Shown piece after piece: positions 1 through 5,382 of a stretch of DNA of 5,382 nucleotides. The stretch is from Quadrisphaera sp. (GTDB lineage Bacteria; Actinomycetota; Actinomycetes; Actinomycetales; Quadrisphaeraceae). Made by a program: the position numbers and the translations under genes. The notes beneath the pieces were generated by a model that was given only the letters and a program-made list of their open reading frames with translations, searched no databases and had not been told where the DNA came from. How positions within the stretch are numbered: the stretch's first letter is position 1; each line of letters opens with the position of its first letter. The DNA lies in assembly GCA_029258695.1 (NCBI GenBank), contig JARIBR010000173.1:1-5382 (forward strand), in the 5' to 3' direction.

Positions 1-33
1 CGCCCGTACCGGGGCGGGGGTCAACCGCATTTA

Positions 34-82
34 CCACCGCCGAGGTGGGGGGTGCGTTCGAGGGCGAGCCGCCCGGGGGCTC
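34..82 (-). terminator. Weak hairpins after purH, possible terminator region
   Basis: Read on the minus strand, a 5-bp stem with a 7-nt loop (GAGCC/GGCTC, 66-82) begins within the purH stop codon, and a second 5-bp stem (CCACC/GGTGG, 34-48, loop of 5) follows. No T-run comes after either. Together they could form a non-canonical terminator for purN-purH, but short GC stems are expected often in such DNA. Bases 1-33 hold no recognisable gene; CGCCC at 1-5 can pair with GGGCG at 12-16. Confidence 0.3.
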
Positions 83-1730
83 AGTGCGCGAAGTGCCTGG
101 CCCCGGTGAGGTACATCGTCACGCCGGCGGCGTCCGCGGCCGCGACGACCTCCTCGTCGCGCACCGACCCGCCCGGCTGCACCACCGCGCGCACCCCGGC
201 GTCGAGGAGCACCTGGAGGCCGTCGGCGAAGGGGAAGAACGCGTCGGAGGCGGCCACCGACCCGCGGGCGCGCTCCGGCGCCGGGCCGTCACCCGAGCTC
301 CCCAGGGTGTTGGCCCGCTCCACCGCGAGGCGGCAGGCGTCCACGCGGTTGACCTGCCCCATGCCCACCCCCACGGCGGCCCCGCCCGAGGCGAGCAGGA
401 TCGCGTTGGAGCGCACCGACCTCACCGCGCGCCACGCCAGCTCGAGGTCCGCGAGCGTCGCCGCGTCGGCGGCCTCGCCGGCGGCCAGGGTCCACGCCTC
501 CGGGTCGTCGCCGGGGGCGTCGAGCACGTCGGCCCCCTGGACCAGCAGCCCCCCGCTGACCGCGCGCACCTCACGGCGCGGGCCGGGCAGGGGTGCGTCG
601 GCGAGCAGGAGCCGGACGTTCTTCTTGCGGGTGAGCACCTCCAGCGCCCCGTCCTCGTAGCCGGGAGCGATGAGGACCTCGGTGAAGACGCCCGCCACCT
701 GCTCGGCCATCGCCACGCTCACCGGGCGGTTGGCGGCCACGACCCCGCCGAACGCCGAGACCGGGTCGCACGCGAGCGCGGCGGCGTGAGCGGCTGCGAC
801 GTCGTCCCCGACGGCGAGACCGCACGGGTTGGCGTGCTTGATGATCGCCACCGCCGGCTGGCCGAGGGCGGAGAGGTCGGCTGCGGCGCGGCGCGCGGCG
901 TCGGTGTCGACGTAGTTGTTGTACGACATCTCCTTCCCGTGCAGCTGTTGGGCGCCCGCGACGCCGGCGTCCTCGCCGATCGAGCGGCCGGCCGGGACGT
1001 ACACCGCGGCGTGCTGGTGCGGGTTCTCCCCGTAGCGCAGACCGTCGCGCAGGACGTGGGCGCTGGCGACGAAGCCCGCCGGGCCGCCGGCGTCCTGCGC
1101 CTGCTGGGCGGCGAACCAGGACGCGACGGCGATGTCGTAGGAGGCGCTCGCGGCGAAAGCCTTGGCCGCCAGCGCGGTGCGGTGCCGTGCGGTGGTGCCG
1201 CCGGCGGCGACGGCGGCGAGCACGTCGTCGTAGTCGCCCGGGTCGGTGACCACCGCGACCGACGGGGCGTTCTTCGCCGCGGCCCGCACCATGGCCGGCC
1301 CACCGACGTCGATCTGCTCGACGCACTCCTCGCGCGAGGCCCCGGAGGCGACGGTGGCCTCGAAGGGGTAGAGGTTCACCACCACGAGGTCGAAGGCCTC
1401 GAGGCCCAGCTCGGCGAGCTGGGCGACGTGCTCGGGCCGGCGGGTGTCGGCGAGGATCCCGGCGTGGACGGCGGGGTGCAGCGTCTTGACGCGCCCCCCG
1501 AGCGACTCCGGGAAGCCGGTCAGCTCCTCGACGGGCGTCACGGGCACGCCCGCGCCGGCGATCACCTGGGCCGTCGACCCGGTGGAGACGATGGCGACGC
1601 CCGCGGCGTGCAGCCCGGTCGCCAGGTCGACGAGGCCGGCCTTGTCCGAGACGGAGACCAGGGCGCGCGCCACGGGGCGCCGGTCCCCGCGAGGGCTGCC
1701 GGAACCGGGGCTGCTCGGGGCGTCGGTCAT
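81..1730 (-). CDS. purH: Bifunctional AICAR formyltransferase / IMP cyclohydrolase (PurH)
   Basis: PurH catalyses the last two steps of de novo purine synthesis in the cytosol: formyl transfer from 10-formyl-THF to AICAR, then ring closure of FAICAR to IMP. The product is 549 aa, slightly over the usual 510-530 because of a Ser/Gly/Pro-rich leader (about residues 1-20). The N-terminal MGS-like cyclohydrolase domain follows, with ALVSVSDK (23-30), STGST (49-53), GGRVKTLHP (78-86) and NLYPFE (119-124). The AICAR transformylase domain shows LRYGENPHQ (231-239), [10 protein letters not shown] (266-275), the catalytic Lys-His pair in IKHANPCG (297-304; K298, H299), DPVSAFGG (322-329), RSNAI (440-444), [10 protein letters not shown] (495-504) and a C-terminal RHFAH. 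Both domains are intact. ATG at 1730 is chosen because AAGGAG lies 7 nt upstream and the ATG shares one base with the purN TGA. A GTG directly before it (1733) is in frame but too close to the ribosome site. It is almost certainly cotranscribed with purN. Confidence 0.97.
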   Translation of the reverse strand: MTDAPSSPGSGSPRGDRRPVARALVSVSDKAGLVDLATGLHAAGVAIVSTGSTAQVIAGAGVPVTPVEELTGFPESLGGRVKTLHPAVHAGILADTRRPEHVAQLAELGLEAFDLVVVNLYPFEATVASGASREECVEQIDVGGPAMVRAAAKNAPSVAVVTDPGDYDDVLAAVAAGGTTARHRTALAAKAFAASASYDIAVASWFAAQQAQDAGGPAGFVASAHVLRDGLRYGENPHQHAAVYVPAGRSIGEDAGVAGAQQLHGKEMSYNNYVDTDAARRAAADLSALGQPAVAIIKHANPCGLAVGDDVAAAHAAALACDPVSAFGGVVAANRPVSVAMAEQVAGVFTEVLIAPGYEDGALEVLTRKKNVRLLLADAPLPGPRREVRAVSGGLLVQGADVLDAPGDDPEAWTLAAGEAADAATLADLELAWRAVRSVRSNAILLASGGAAVGVGMGQVNRVDACRLAVERANTLGSSGDGPAPERARGSVAASDAFFPFADGLQVLLDAGVRAVVQPGGSVRDEEVVAAADAAGVTMYLTGARHFAH

Positions 1731-2389
1731 CACAGGACTCCTTCGGCGGGCGCCGGGCGGGGCGCGGTGGGCGGGGCTGCGGCGATGCCGGTGAGCACCT
1801 CGAGCAGCATCGGCCGCTCCACCGCCTTGATGCGCTCGTGGAGGACCTCCAGGGTGTCCCCGGGCAGCACCGGCACGCTGCGCTGCGCGAGGACCGGACC
1901 GGTGTCGACACCGGCGTCGACGCTGATCACCGAGGCACCGGTGGTCTCGACGCCCGCCGCCAGCGCGTCGCTCACCGCGCTGGCCCCGGGGAAGGCGGGC
2001 AGCAGCGACGGGTGGCTGTTGACGACCGCCGAGGGCCAGCGCCCCAGGACGGCCGGTCCGACCAGGCGCATGAAGCCCGCGAGGACCAGCAGACCCGGCA
2101 GGTGCTCGGCGAGGGCGTCGGCCAGCGCCGCGTCCCACGCGCTGCGGTCGGCGTGGGCGGCGGGCGGGACCACGAGGGTGGGCAGCCCGGCGCGCCGCGC
2201 GCGCTCCAGGGCCGGGGCGCGGGCACGGTCCGAGGCGACGAGCACCACCTCGAAGGCCGCGCCGGGACCGCTCGCGTCGAGCAGGGCCTGGAGCAGGGTC
2301 CCCTCCCCCGAGGCGAGCACGGCCACCCGCAGGCGCTGCGACGAGCTCGCGGGCGGCGCTGCGGCGGCCCCGTGCGTCGTGTCCCCCAC
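1730..2389 (-). CDS. purN: Phosphoribosylglycinamide formyltransferase (PurN)
   Basis: PurN transfers a formyl group from 10-formyl-THF to glycinamide ribonucleotide (GAR), giving FGAR, the third step of purine synthesis, in the cytosol. The frame gives 219 aa from GTG 2389. The Rossmann-like core begins [19 protein letters not shown] (21-39), the GAR-phosphate loop; Leu follows Gly-Thr where E. coli has Asn, which I recall as normal in actinobacteria (M. tuberculosis has a similar GSLL). Next come AGFMRLVGP (104-112), the catalytic block [12 protein letters not shown] (124-135; N124 and H126 match E. coli N106 and H108) and [10 protein letters not shown] (157-166; D162 matches D144). All three catalytic residues are present. 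Residue 137 is Ser where E. coli has His119. The first 18 residues and last 15 are Ala/Pro-rich extensions. The GTG start is inferred: no Shine-Dalgarno precedes it, no in-frame start lies between it and the core, and a -10-like box just upstream fits leaderless initiation. Its stop overlaps the purH start. Confidence 0.94.
   Translation of the reverse strand: MGDTTHGAAAAPPASSSQRLRVAVLASGEGTLLQALLDASGPGAAFEVVLVASDRARAPALERARRAGLPTLVVPPAAHADRSAWDAALADALAEHLPGLLVLAGFMRLVGPAVLGRWPSAVVNSHPSLLPAFPGASAVSDALAAGVETTGASVISVDAGVDTGPVLAQRSVPVLPGDTLEVLHERIKAVERPMLLEVLTGIAAAPPTAPRPAPAEGVL
1738..1744 (-). promoter_or_regulatory. Ribosome binding site of purH, inside the end of purN
   Basis: On the minus strand GAAGGAG occupies the last codons of purN and ends 7 nt before the purH ATG at 1730. 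This optimal spacing decides for ATG 1730 over the adjacent in-frame GTG at 1733. With the TGATG overlap it allows either translational coupling or independent loading of ribosomes on purH. Confidence 0.85.
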
Positions 2390-2397
2390 ACCGCGAG

Positions 2398-2403
2398 ACG
2401 ATA
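2398..2403 (-). promoter_or_regulatory. Candidate -10 box for leaderless purN transcript
   Basis: On the minus strand TATCGT fits the actinobacterial -10 pattern TANNNT and ends 8 nt before the purN GTG at 2389. It is the only AT-rich patch in the 97-nt gap between purN and the divergent plus-strand gene. No convincing -35 box is visible about 17 bp further upstream (2421-2426 reads TCGGAA). With no Shine-Dalgarno before purN, a start of transcription at or within about two bases of the GTG would give a leaderless mRNA. This is inference from spacing and consensus only. Confidence 0.4.
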
Positions 2404-2468
2404 GCGGCGAGCGCCCCGGCTTCCGAGCGCGCTGACCGAGACCGCACCCGCAGCACCCCGAGCGCGCC

Positions 2469-2475
2469 GAAGGAG
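2469..2475 (+). promoter_or_regulatory. Ribosome binding site of the small membrane protein gene
   Basis: GAAGGAG is a strong match to the anti-Shine-Dalgarno sequence and lies 11 nt before ATG 2487. The spacing is a little long but workable. It fixes the start of the plus-strand gene and argues that this gene is real. I see no clear promoter for it in 2390-2468. Confidence 0.7.
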
Positions 2476-2486
2476 CCCCGCCGACC

Positions 2487-2951
2487 ATGGCAGACGCCCC
2501 GCCCGCCCCCTCCTCCCGCGGCGCCACGAGCCCGGAGGACCCGGGTGGGAAGGGCTCGGGCGGGAGCGACCCGGCGCGCCGCGAGCGCGCGGGCGTGGCC
2601 TCGCGCCGCGTCAACCGCTTCGGCATCATCGCCATCGCCGCCCTCGTCGCCGGTTCCCTCCCGCTGCCGTGGTCCCTCGCCGGGCTGGCGTTCGGGCTGC
2701 TCGCCCTCGTCGTGGGGGTCATGGCGCTCGTCGCCTCCCTGGACGCACGGCTGAAGGCCGGCCCGATCACCCTGCTGTCGGTGAGCCTGGCGATCGTCGC
2801 CGTCCTCGTGCTCGTGCAGCTGCTGCGCGTGGTGATCTACCCCGCGACCGTCGCCGACCAGGAGTGCCGCGCCCAGGCGCTGACCGAGGCCGCGCTCGCC
2901 GCGTGCGACGCCGAGCTGTCCAGCGGGGCTGGCCTGTTCTCCGGGTCGTGA
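2487..2951 (+). CDS. Small three-helix membrane protein, unknown function
   Basis: A 154-aa protein I cannot assign to a named family with confidence. Residues 1-44 are Pro/Ser/Gly-rich, probably disordered, ending in a basic stretch ([14 protein letters not shown], 31-44). Three hydrophobic helices follow at about 45-60, 62-84 and 94-118, the first two split by a Pro-rich turn (LPLPW, 58-62). The basic N-terminus and the charged loop DARLKAG (86-92) predict N-inside, C-outside topology. The tail after helix 3 carries [16 protein letters not shown] (125-140), with Cys127 and Cys140 then exposed outside the membrane, possibly as a disulfide. From memory, similar short membrane proteins with a QEC...ALT...C tail occur in other actinobacteria. 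ATG 2487 is preceded by GAAGGAG at 2469-2475, 11 nt away. The gene is the only plus-strand gene here, divergent from purN and convergent with perM. Three-helix hydrophobicity, a ribosome site and no competing gene on the other strand support it as real. It vaguely resembles DUF4190-like proteins. Confidence 0.82.
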   Translation: MADAPPAPSSRGATSPEDPGGKGSGGSDPARRERAGVASRRVNRFGIIAIAALVAGSLPLPWSLAGLAFGLLALVVGVMALVASLDARLKAGPITLLSVSLAIVAVLVLVQLLRVVIYPATVADQECRAQALTEAALAACDAELSSGAGLFSGS

Positions 2952-2963
2952 GCGCCCCGCGCC

Positions 2964-4466
2964 TCAGGACACCTCGCGCTCGCGCGCCCGCCGACGCGCC
3001 GCGGGCAGCACCACGAGCGCGGCGCCCAGGAGCACCTCGGCGCTGACGGCTCCCGCGGTGAGCCACGGCGCCGGGCCCACGACGGCCATCCGCCCGGGCC
3101 CTGCGCCTCCGGAGGCCGCCGCCGCGAGGGCTCCCACGACCAGGGCGACCAGCACGGTGACCACGAGGACGGCCAGCGCGCCCGCCCGCACGGTGGTGGC
3201 CACCGACGCCGGAGCCGCCTCGAGGTCCACGCTCGTCGCTCGCCCGCGCAGCACCACGGCCCCGGCGAGCACGCCGGCGAGCACCGGCACCACCACCAGG
3301 GCCCAGGTGAGCGGAGGCGCAGCGCTGGGGAGGTCCTCCAGGGCGGCGAGCACCGGCAGCGCGGGCAGAGCGCCGAGCTGCGCGCCCCCGAGGGTCACGG
3401 AGGTGCCGGTGCCCACCGCGAAGCCCGGCCCGGCCAACCACGCCAGCGCCCAGACGGCGGCGACGGGCAGGAGCGCGAGCTGGACGAGGACGAGGACGAC
3501 GGCGCCGACCGGCCCGGGCTCCAGCGCGCCGGTGAGGGCGAGCACGTCAGCGCCGCGGCGCACCAGCGCCCAGACCACCACGGCGGCGCCGGCCGCGAAG
3601 AGAGCGCCGGCAGCGGTCAGCGCGGCCCGCGGGGCGCGGGTGAGCCACCCGCGCGCCAACGCTTCACGGCCGGCGCGGCGCCAGGGGGCGGGCACGCGCG
3701 AGCGCGCCCCCTGGCCAGCGCTGCTGAGGGCGAGCGCGCGCAGCAGGTCGACCAGGCCGACCCTCCCCAGGACCACGGGCACGGCGCCCACCAGCGCCAC
3801 CAGGCTCGCGCCCACCGCTGCGGGGACCACGGGCACCACCGCGGCCGGGGTGGTCGAGAGCCCCAGGACCACCAGCGTGACGACGAGGTACCCCAGCACC
3901 ACGCCGCCGAGCGCCGAGGCACGGACCGCTGGCGCCGGGCGCGGTCGACGCGCGCGCAGCGCCGCCCCGACGCGGCGACCGGAGATCGCCACGAGCAGGA
4001 CCGCGAGCGCGGTGAGGCCGAGCGGCACGACGTCGATCGTGGTCGGCACCCGCAGGTGCGCCCCGTGGGCGATCAGCCACGCCACCCCGCCCGCCCGGAC
4101 GGGGGCGAACCACCCGTCGCCCGTCCCGGTGGTGGGGGCGCTGACCGCGCCGTCGGCGTCCAGCCACACCACGAGGACCGGGACCAGGACGAGCCCGAGC
4201 CCCGCCACGGCGGCCCGCAGCCCCGCCACCGCACCGGCCCAGAGCGCTGCCGCAGCACCCGCCGTCCCCGTGCCCGCGACGCCGACGTCTCGGGCACGGG
4301 CGTCGACGACCCCGGTGGCGCGTCGACCGGCGGGGGTGGCCAGGGTCGGCGTCGCGGCAGCCCTGCTGACGCGACGCAGCGCCGGGCCGGGCCGCCGCAG
4401 CGGCGGCCCGGCCCGGCGCTGCGCGCGCGGGGATCCCGAGGGACGGACCGGTCCACGCGTGCTCAC
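2964..4466 (-). CDS. perM: PerM/DUF6350-type polytopic membrane protein, likely cell-division associated
   Basis: An integral membrane protein of up to 500 aa with about nine or ten hydrophobic segments (near 80-101, 143-162, 185-204, 207-233, 281-302, 318-345, 385-407, 426-450, 468-487). The family-defining stretch is at 343-376, starting WLAGPGFAVGTGTSV and running into a LPALPVLAAL motif; I recognise it as DUF6350. The gene also sits in the conserved slot after sucD and near purN-purH, where M. tuberculosis has PerM (Rv0955), a protein tied to cell division in chronic infection. No enzymatic role is visible. The start is uncertain. GTG 4466 lies 20 nt after the sucD stop, has no Shine-Dalgarno, and gives about 75 residues of Arg/Pro/Ala-rich sequence, part of it encoded by a perfect palindrome. 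The next in-frame start is GTG 4229 (421 aa, beginning right at helix 1). No ATG, GTG or TTG exists in frame between them. The protein ends in a basic tail (RRRARERE). Confidence 0.85.
   Translation of the reverse strand: MSTRGPVRPSGSPRAQRRAGPPLRRPGPALRRVSRAAATPTLATPAGRRATGVVDARARDVGVAGTGTAGAAAALWAGAVAGLRAAVAGLGLVLVPVLVVWLDADGAVSAPTTGTGDGWFAPVRAGGVAWLIAHGAHLRVPTTIDVVPLGLTALAVLLVAISGRRVGAALRARRPRPAPAVRASALGGVVLGYLVVTLVVLGLSTTPAAVVPVVPAAVGASLVALVGAVPVVLGRVGLVDLLRALALSSAGQGARSRVPAPWRRAGREALARGWLTRAPRAALTAAGALFAAGAAVVVWALVRRGADVLALTGALEPGPVGAVVLVLVQLALLPVAAVWALAWLAGPGFAVGTGTSVTLGGAQLGALPALPVLAALEDLPSAAPPLTWALVVVPVLAGVLAGAVVLRGRATSVDLEAAPASVATTVRAGALAVLVVTVLVALVVGALAAAASGGAGPGRMAVVGPAPWLTAGAVSAEVLLGAALVVLPAARRRAREREVS
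4375..4423. repeat. 49-bp perfect palindrome (24-bp arms), candidate sucD terminator
   Basis: Every base from 4375 to 4398 pairs with 4423 to 4400 around a single central A at 4399: 24 consecutive matches with no mismatch, of which 23 are G-C. As RNA it would form a 22-bp stem with a 5-nt loop. It begins 63 nt after the sucD stop in the direction of transcription. No T-run follows it, but many high-GC actinobacterial terminators lack one. If perM starts at GTG 4466 it lies inside the gene and encodes residues 15-31, a nearly repeated Arg/Pro/Gly/Ala stretch. If perM starts at 4229 it is intergenic. The palindrome itself is certain; its function as terminator or mRNA stability element is inference. 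Confidence 0.9.
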
Positions 4467-4472
4467 GCGGAC
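4451..4472. repeat. Imperfect inverted repeat enclosing the upstream perM GTG candidate
   Basis: CGCGTG at 4456-4461 pairs with CACGCG at 4464-4469, and outside it GTC at 4451-4453 can pair with GAC at 4470-4472 with a two-base bulge. The perfect 10-bp palindrome GGACCGGTCC (4445-4454) overlaps its left side. On the minus strand the GTG at 4466 falls within the stem, so it could hinder initiation there. The pairing is short and common by chance at this GC content. Confidence 0.35.
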
Positions 4473-4486
4473 CAGTGTGCCCGCGA

Positions 4487-5382
4487 TCAGGCGGAGGCGG
4501 CCGCCATCAGCTCGCGCGCGATGTCCGCGGTCTCCGAGGGAGTGCGTCCCACCCGGACGCCGGCCGCCTCGAGGGCCTCGGCCTTCGCGGCAGCGGTGCC
4601 GGCCGAGCCGGAGACGATGGCCCCGGCGTGACCCATCGTCTTGCCCTCGGGAGCGGTGAACCCGGCGACGTAGCCGACGACGGGCTTCGTGACGTTCGCC
4701 TTGACGAAGGCCGCGGCGCGCTCCTCGGCGTCGCCGCCGATCTCCCCGATGAGCACGATGACGTCGGTGTCCGGGTCCTCCTGGAAGGCCGCGAGCGCGT
4801 CGATGTGCGTGGTCCCGATGATCGGGTCCCCCCCGATGCCCACGGCGGTGGAGAAGCCGAACTCCCGCAGCTCGTACATCATCTGGTACGTCAGGGTGCC
4901 TGACTTCGAGACCAGCCCGATCCGCCCGGCCGGGGTGATGTTGCCGGGGATGATGCCCACGTTGGACTGCCCGGGACTGATGAGGCCCGGGCAGTTGGGG
5001 CCGATGATCCTGGTCTTGCCGCTCGCCTGGGCCATGGCGAAGAACTCCGCGGTGTCCTTCACCGGCACGCCCTCGGTGATGACGACGACCAGCGGCACCT
5101 GCGCCTCGATCGCCTCGACCACGGCGGCCTTGGTGAACTTCGCGGGCACGAAGATCACGGAGACGTCCGCGCCGGTGGCCTCGACGGCCTCGCCGACGGA
5201 GGAGTGGACGGGGACGTCGACCGGGCCGTCGGCGCCCTCGAGGGTGACGGACTGCCCGCCCTTGCCCGGCGTGACCCCGGCCACCACCTGGGTGCCGTAG
5301 GTGAGCATGCGCTGCGCGTGCTTGCGGCCCTCGGACCCGGTGAGGCCCTGGACCATGACCTTGCTGTCCTGGGTCAGGAAGA
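4487..5382 (-). CDS. sucD: Succinyl-CoA synthetase (ADP/GDP-forming) alpha subunit, 5' end cut by window edge
   Basis: SucD with SucC interconverts succinyl-CoA and succinate plus CoA with substrate-level phosphorylation in the TCA cycle. The alpha subunit binds CoA and carries the phosphohistidine. Counting from the first Met inside the window (5356), one sees VQGLTGSEG (2-10), the CoA-binding loop [14 protein letters not shown] (21-34), [11 protein letters not shown] (119-129), [12 protein letters not shown] (149-160), [10 protein letters not shown] (203-212) and [19 protein letters not shown] (232-250), with the active-site His at 243. The C-terminus is complete (TGA at 4487). The frame continues upstream of 5356 without a stop to the window edge and reads FLTQDSKV before that Met, matching the usual start of actinobacterial SucD. 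Met 5356 is therefore internal, and the true start, only a few codons further, is outside the window. sucC is expected immediately upstream. No defect is visible in the part seen. Confidence 0.97.
   Translation of the reverse strand, partial: FLTQDSKVMVQGLTGSEGRKHAQRMLTYGTQVVAGVTPGKGGQSVTLEGADGPVDVPVHSSVGEAVEATGADVSVIFVPAKFTKAAVVEAIEAQVPLVVVITEGVPVKDTAEFFAMAQASGKTRIIGPNCPGLISPGQSNVGIIPGNITPAGRIGLVSKSGTLTYQMMYELREFGFSTAVGIGGDPIIGTTHIDALAAFQEDPDTDVIVLIGEIGGDAEERAAAFVKANVTKPVVGYVAGFTAPEGKTMGHAGAIVSGSAGTAAAKAEALEAAGVRVGRTPSETADIARELMAAASA

Noticed and set aside
45..2435. A 796-codon open frame on the plus strand antisense to purH and purN
   Set aside because: Its translation is Arg/Gly/Ala/Val-rich without domain motifs and it spans two genes whose motifs are intact on the other strand. 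Long antisense frames are expected when stop codons are rare at this GC content.
1731..2456. In-frame extension of purH upstream to 2456, which would give a 791-aa protein
   Set aside because: The extra part overlaps purN in a different frame and has no PurH homology, and a good ribosome site and ATG exist at 1730.
2390..2770. In-frame extension of purN upstream to an ATG at 2770
   Set aside because: It would overlap the plus-strand membrane gene antisense and add 127 residues of low-complexity sequence to a family of about 190-215 aa.
2952..2963. A bidirectional terminator between the convergent plus-strand gene and perM
   Set aside because: Only 12 nt separate the stops and I see no stem with a T-run there.
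4471..4486. CACACT before GTG 4466 as a leaderless perM promoter
   Set aside because: The first T of TANNNT is missing and no -35 is visible. A palindrome just downstream would impede the transcript. Kept only as a caveat to the perM start.
3058..4659. A 533-codon plus-strand open frame antisense to perM and part of sucD
   Set aside because: Low-complexity Ala/Arg/Thr/Ser/Pro product with no motif or ribosome site; it is the reverse shadow of the hydrophobic PerM frame.
4487..5356. sucD as a complete gene starting at ATG 5356
   Set aside because: The frame upstream reads FLTQDSKV, the conserved SucD N-terminus, and stays open to the edge, so this Met is internal and the gene is cut by the window.

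Overview
The window is extremely GC-rich (third codon positions are almost all G or C in the conserved genes) and carries only housekeeping-type genes, with no phage, IS, CRISPR, tRNA or rRNA signal. Base composition, frequent GTG starts, and the order sucD, a PerM/DUF6350-type polytopic membrane protein, purN, purH all indicate the chromosome of a high-GC actinobacterium. The same order is known around Rv0952-Rv0957 of Mycobacterium tuberculosis. I cannot fix the genus from the sequence.

Layout from right to left, in the direction of transcription of most genes. sucD (succinyl-CoA synthetase alpha subunit, minus strand, 4487-5382) loses its first few codons at the right edge of the window. 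After it comes a segment with a 49-bp perfect palindrome at 4375-4423, then the PerM-like membrane protein on the minus strand, ending at 2964. Its longest reading frame starts at GTG 4466 and includes the palindrome. An internal GTG at 4229 is a serious alternative that would make the palindrome intergenic. A small three-helix membrane protein lies on the plus strand (2487-2951), convergent with perM (12-nt gap) and divergent from purN (97-nt gap). Then purN (1730-2389) and purH (81-1730) follow on the minus strand, joined by a one-base TGATG overlap. They are the clearest operon in the window. The last 80 bases hold two short GC hairpins after the purH stop.

How the genes relate: PurN and PurH are the two 10-formyl-tetrahydrofolate-dependent formyltransferases of de novo purine synthesis. 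PurN acts early (GAR to FGAR); PurH makes the last two steps to IMP. SucD with SucC (expected just outside the window) performs substrate-level phosphorylation in the TCA cycle. PerM-family proteins are linked to cell division in mycobacteria. The small plus-strand membrane gene has no function I can recognise.

Most worth a second look are the 24-bp-arm palindrome and what it implies for the perM start, the inverted small membrane gene wedged between perM and purN, and the replacement of an active-site-loop His by Ser in PurN. I found no clearly new multi-gene system here.
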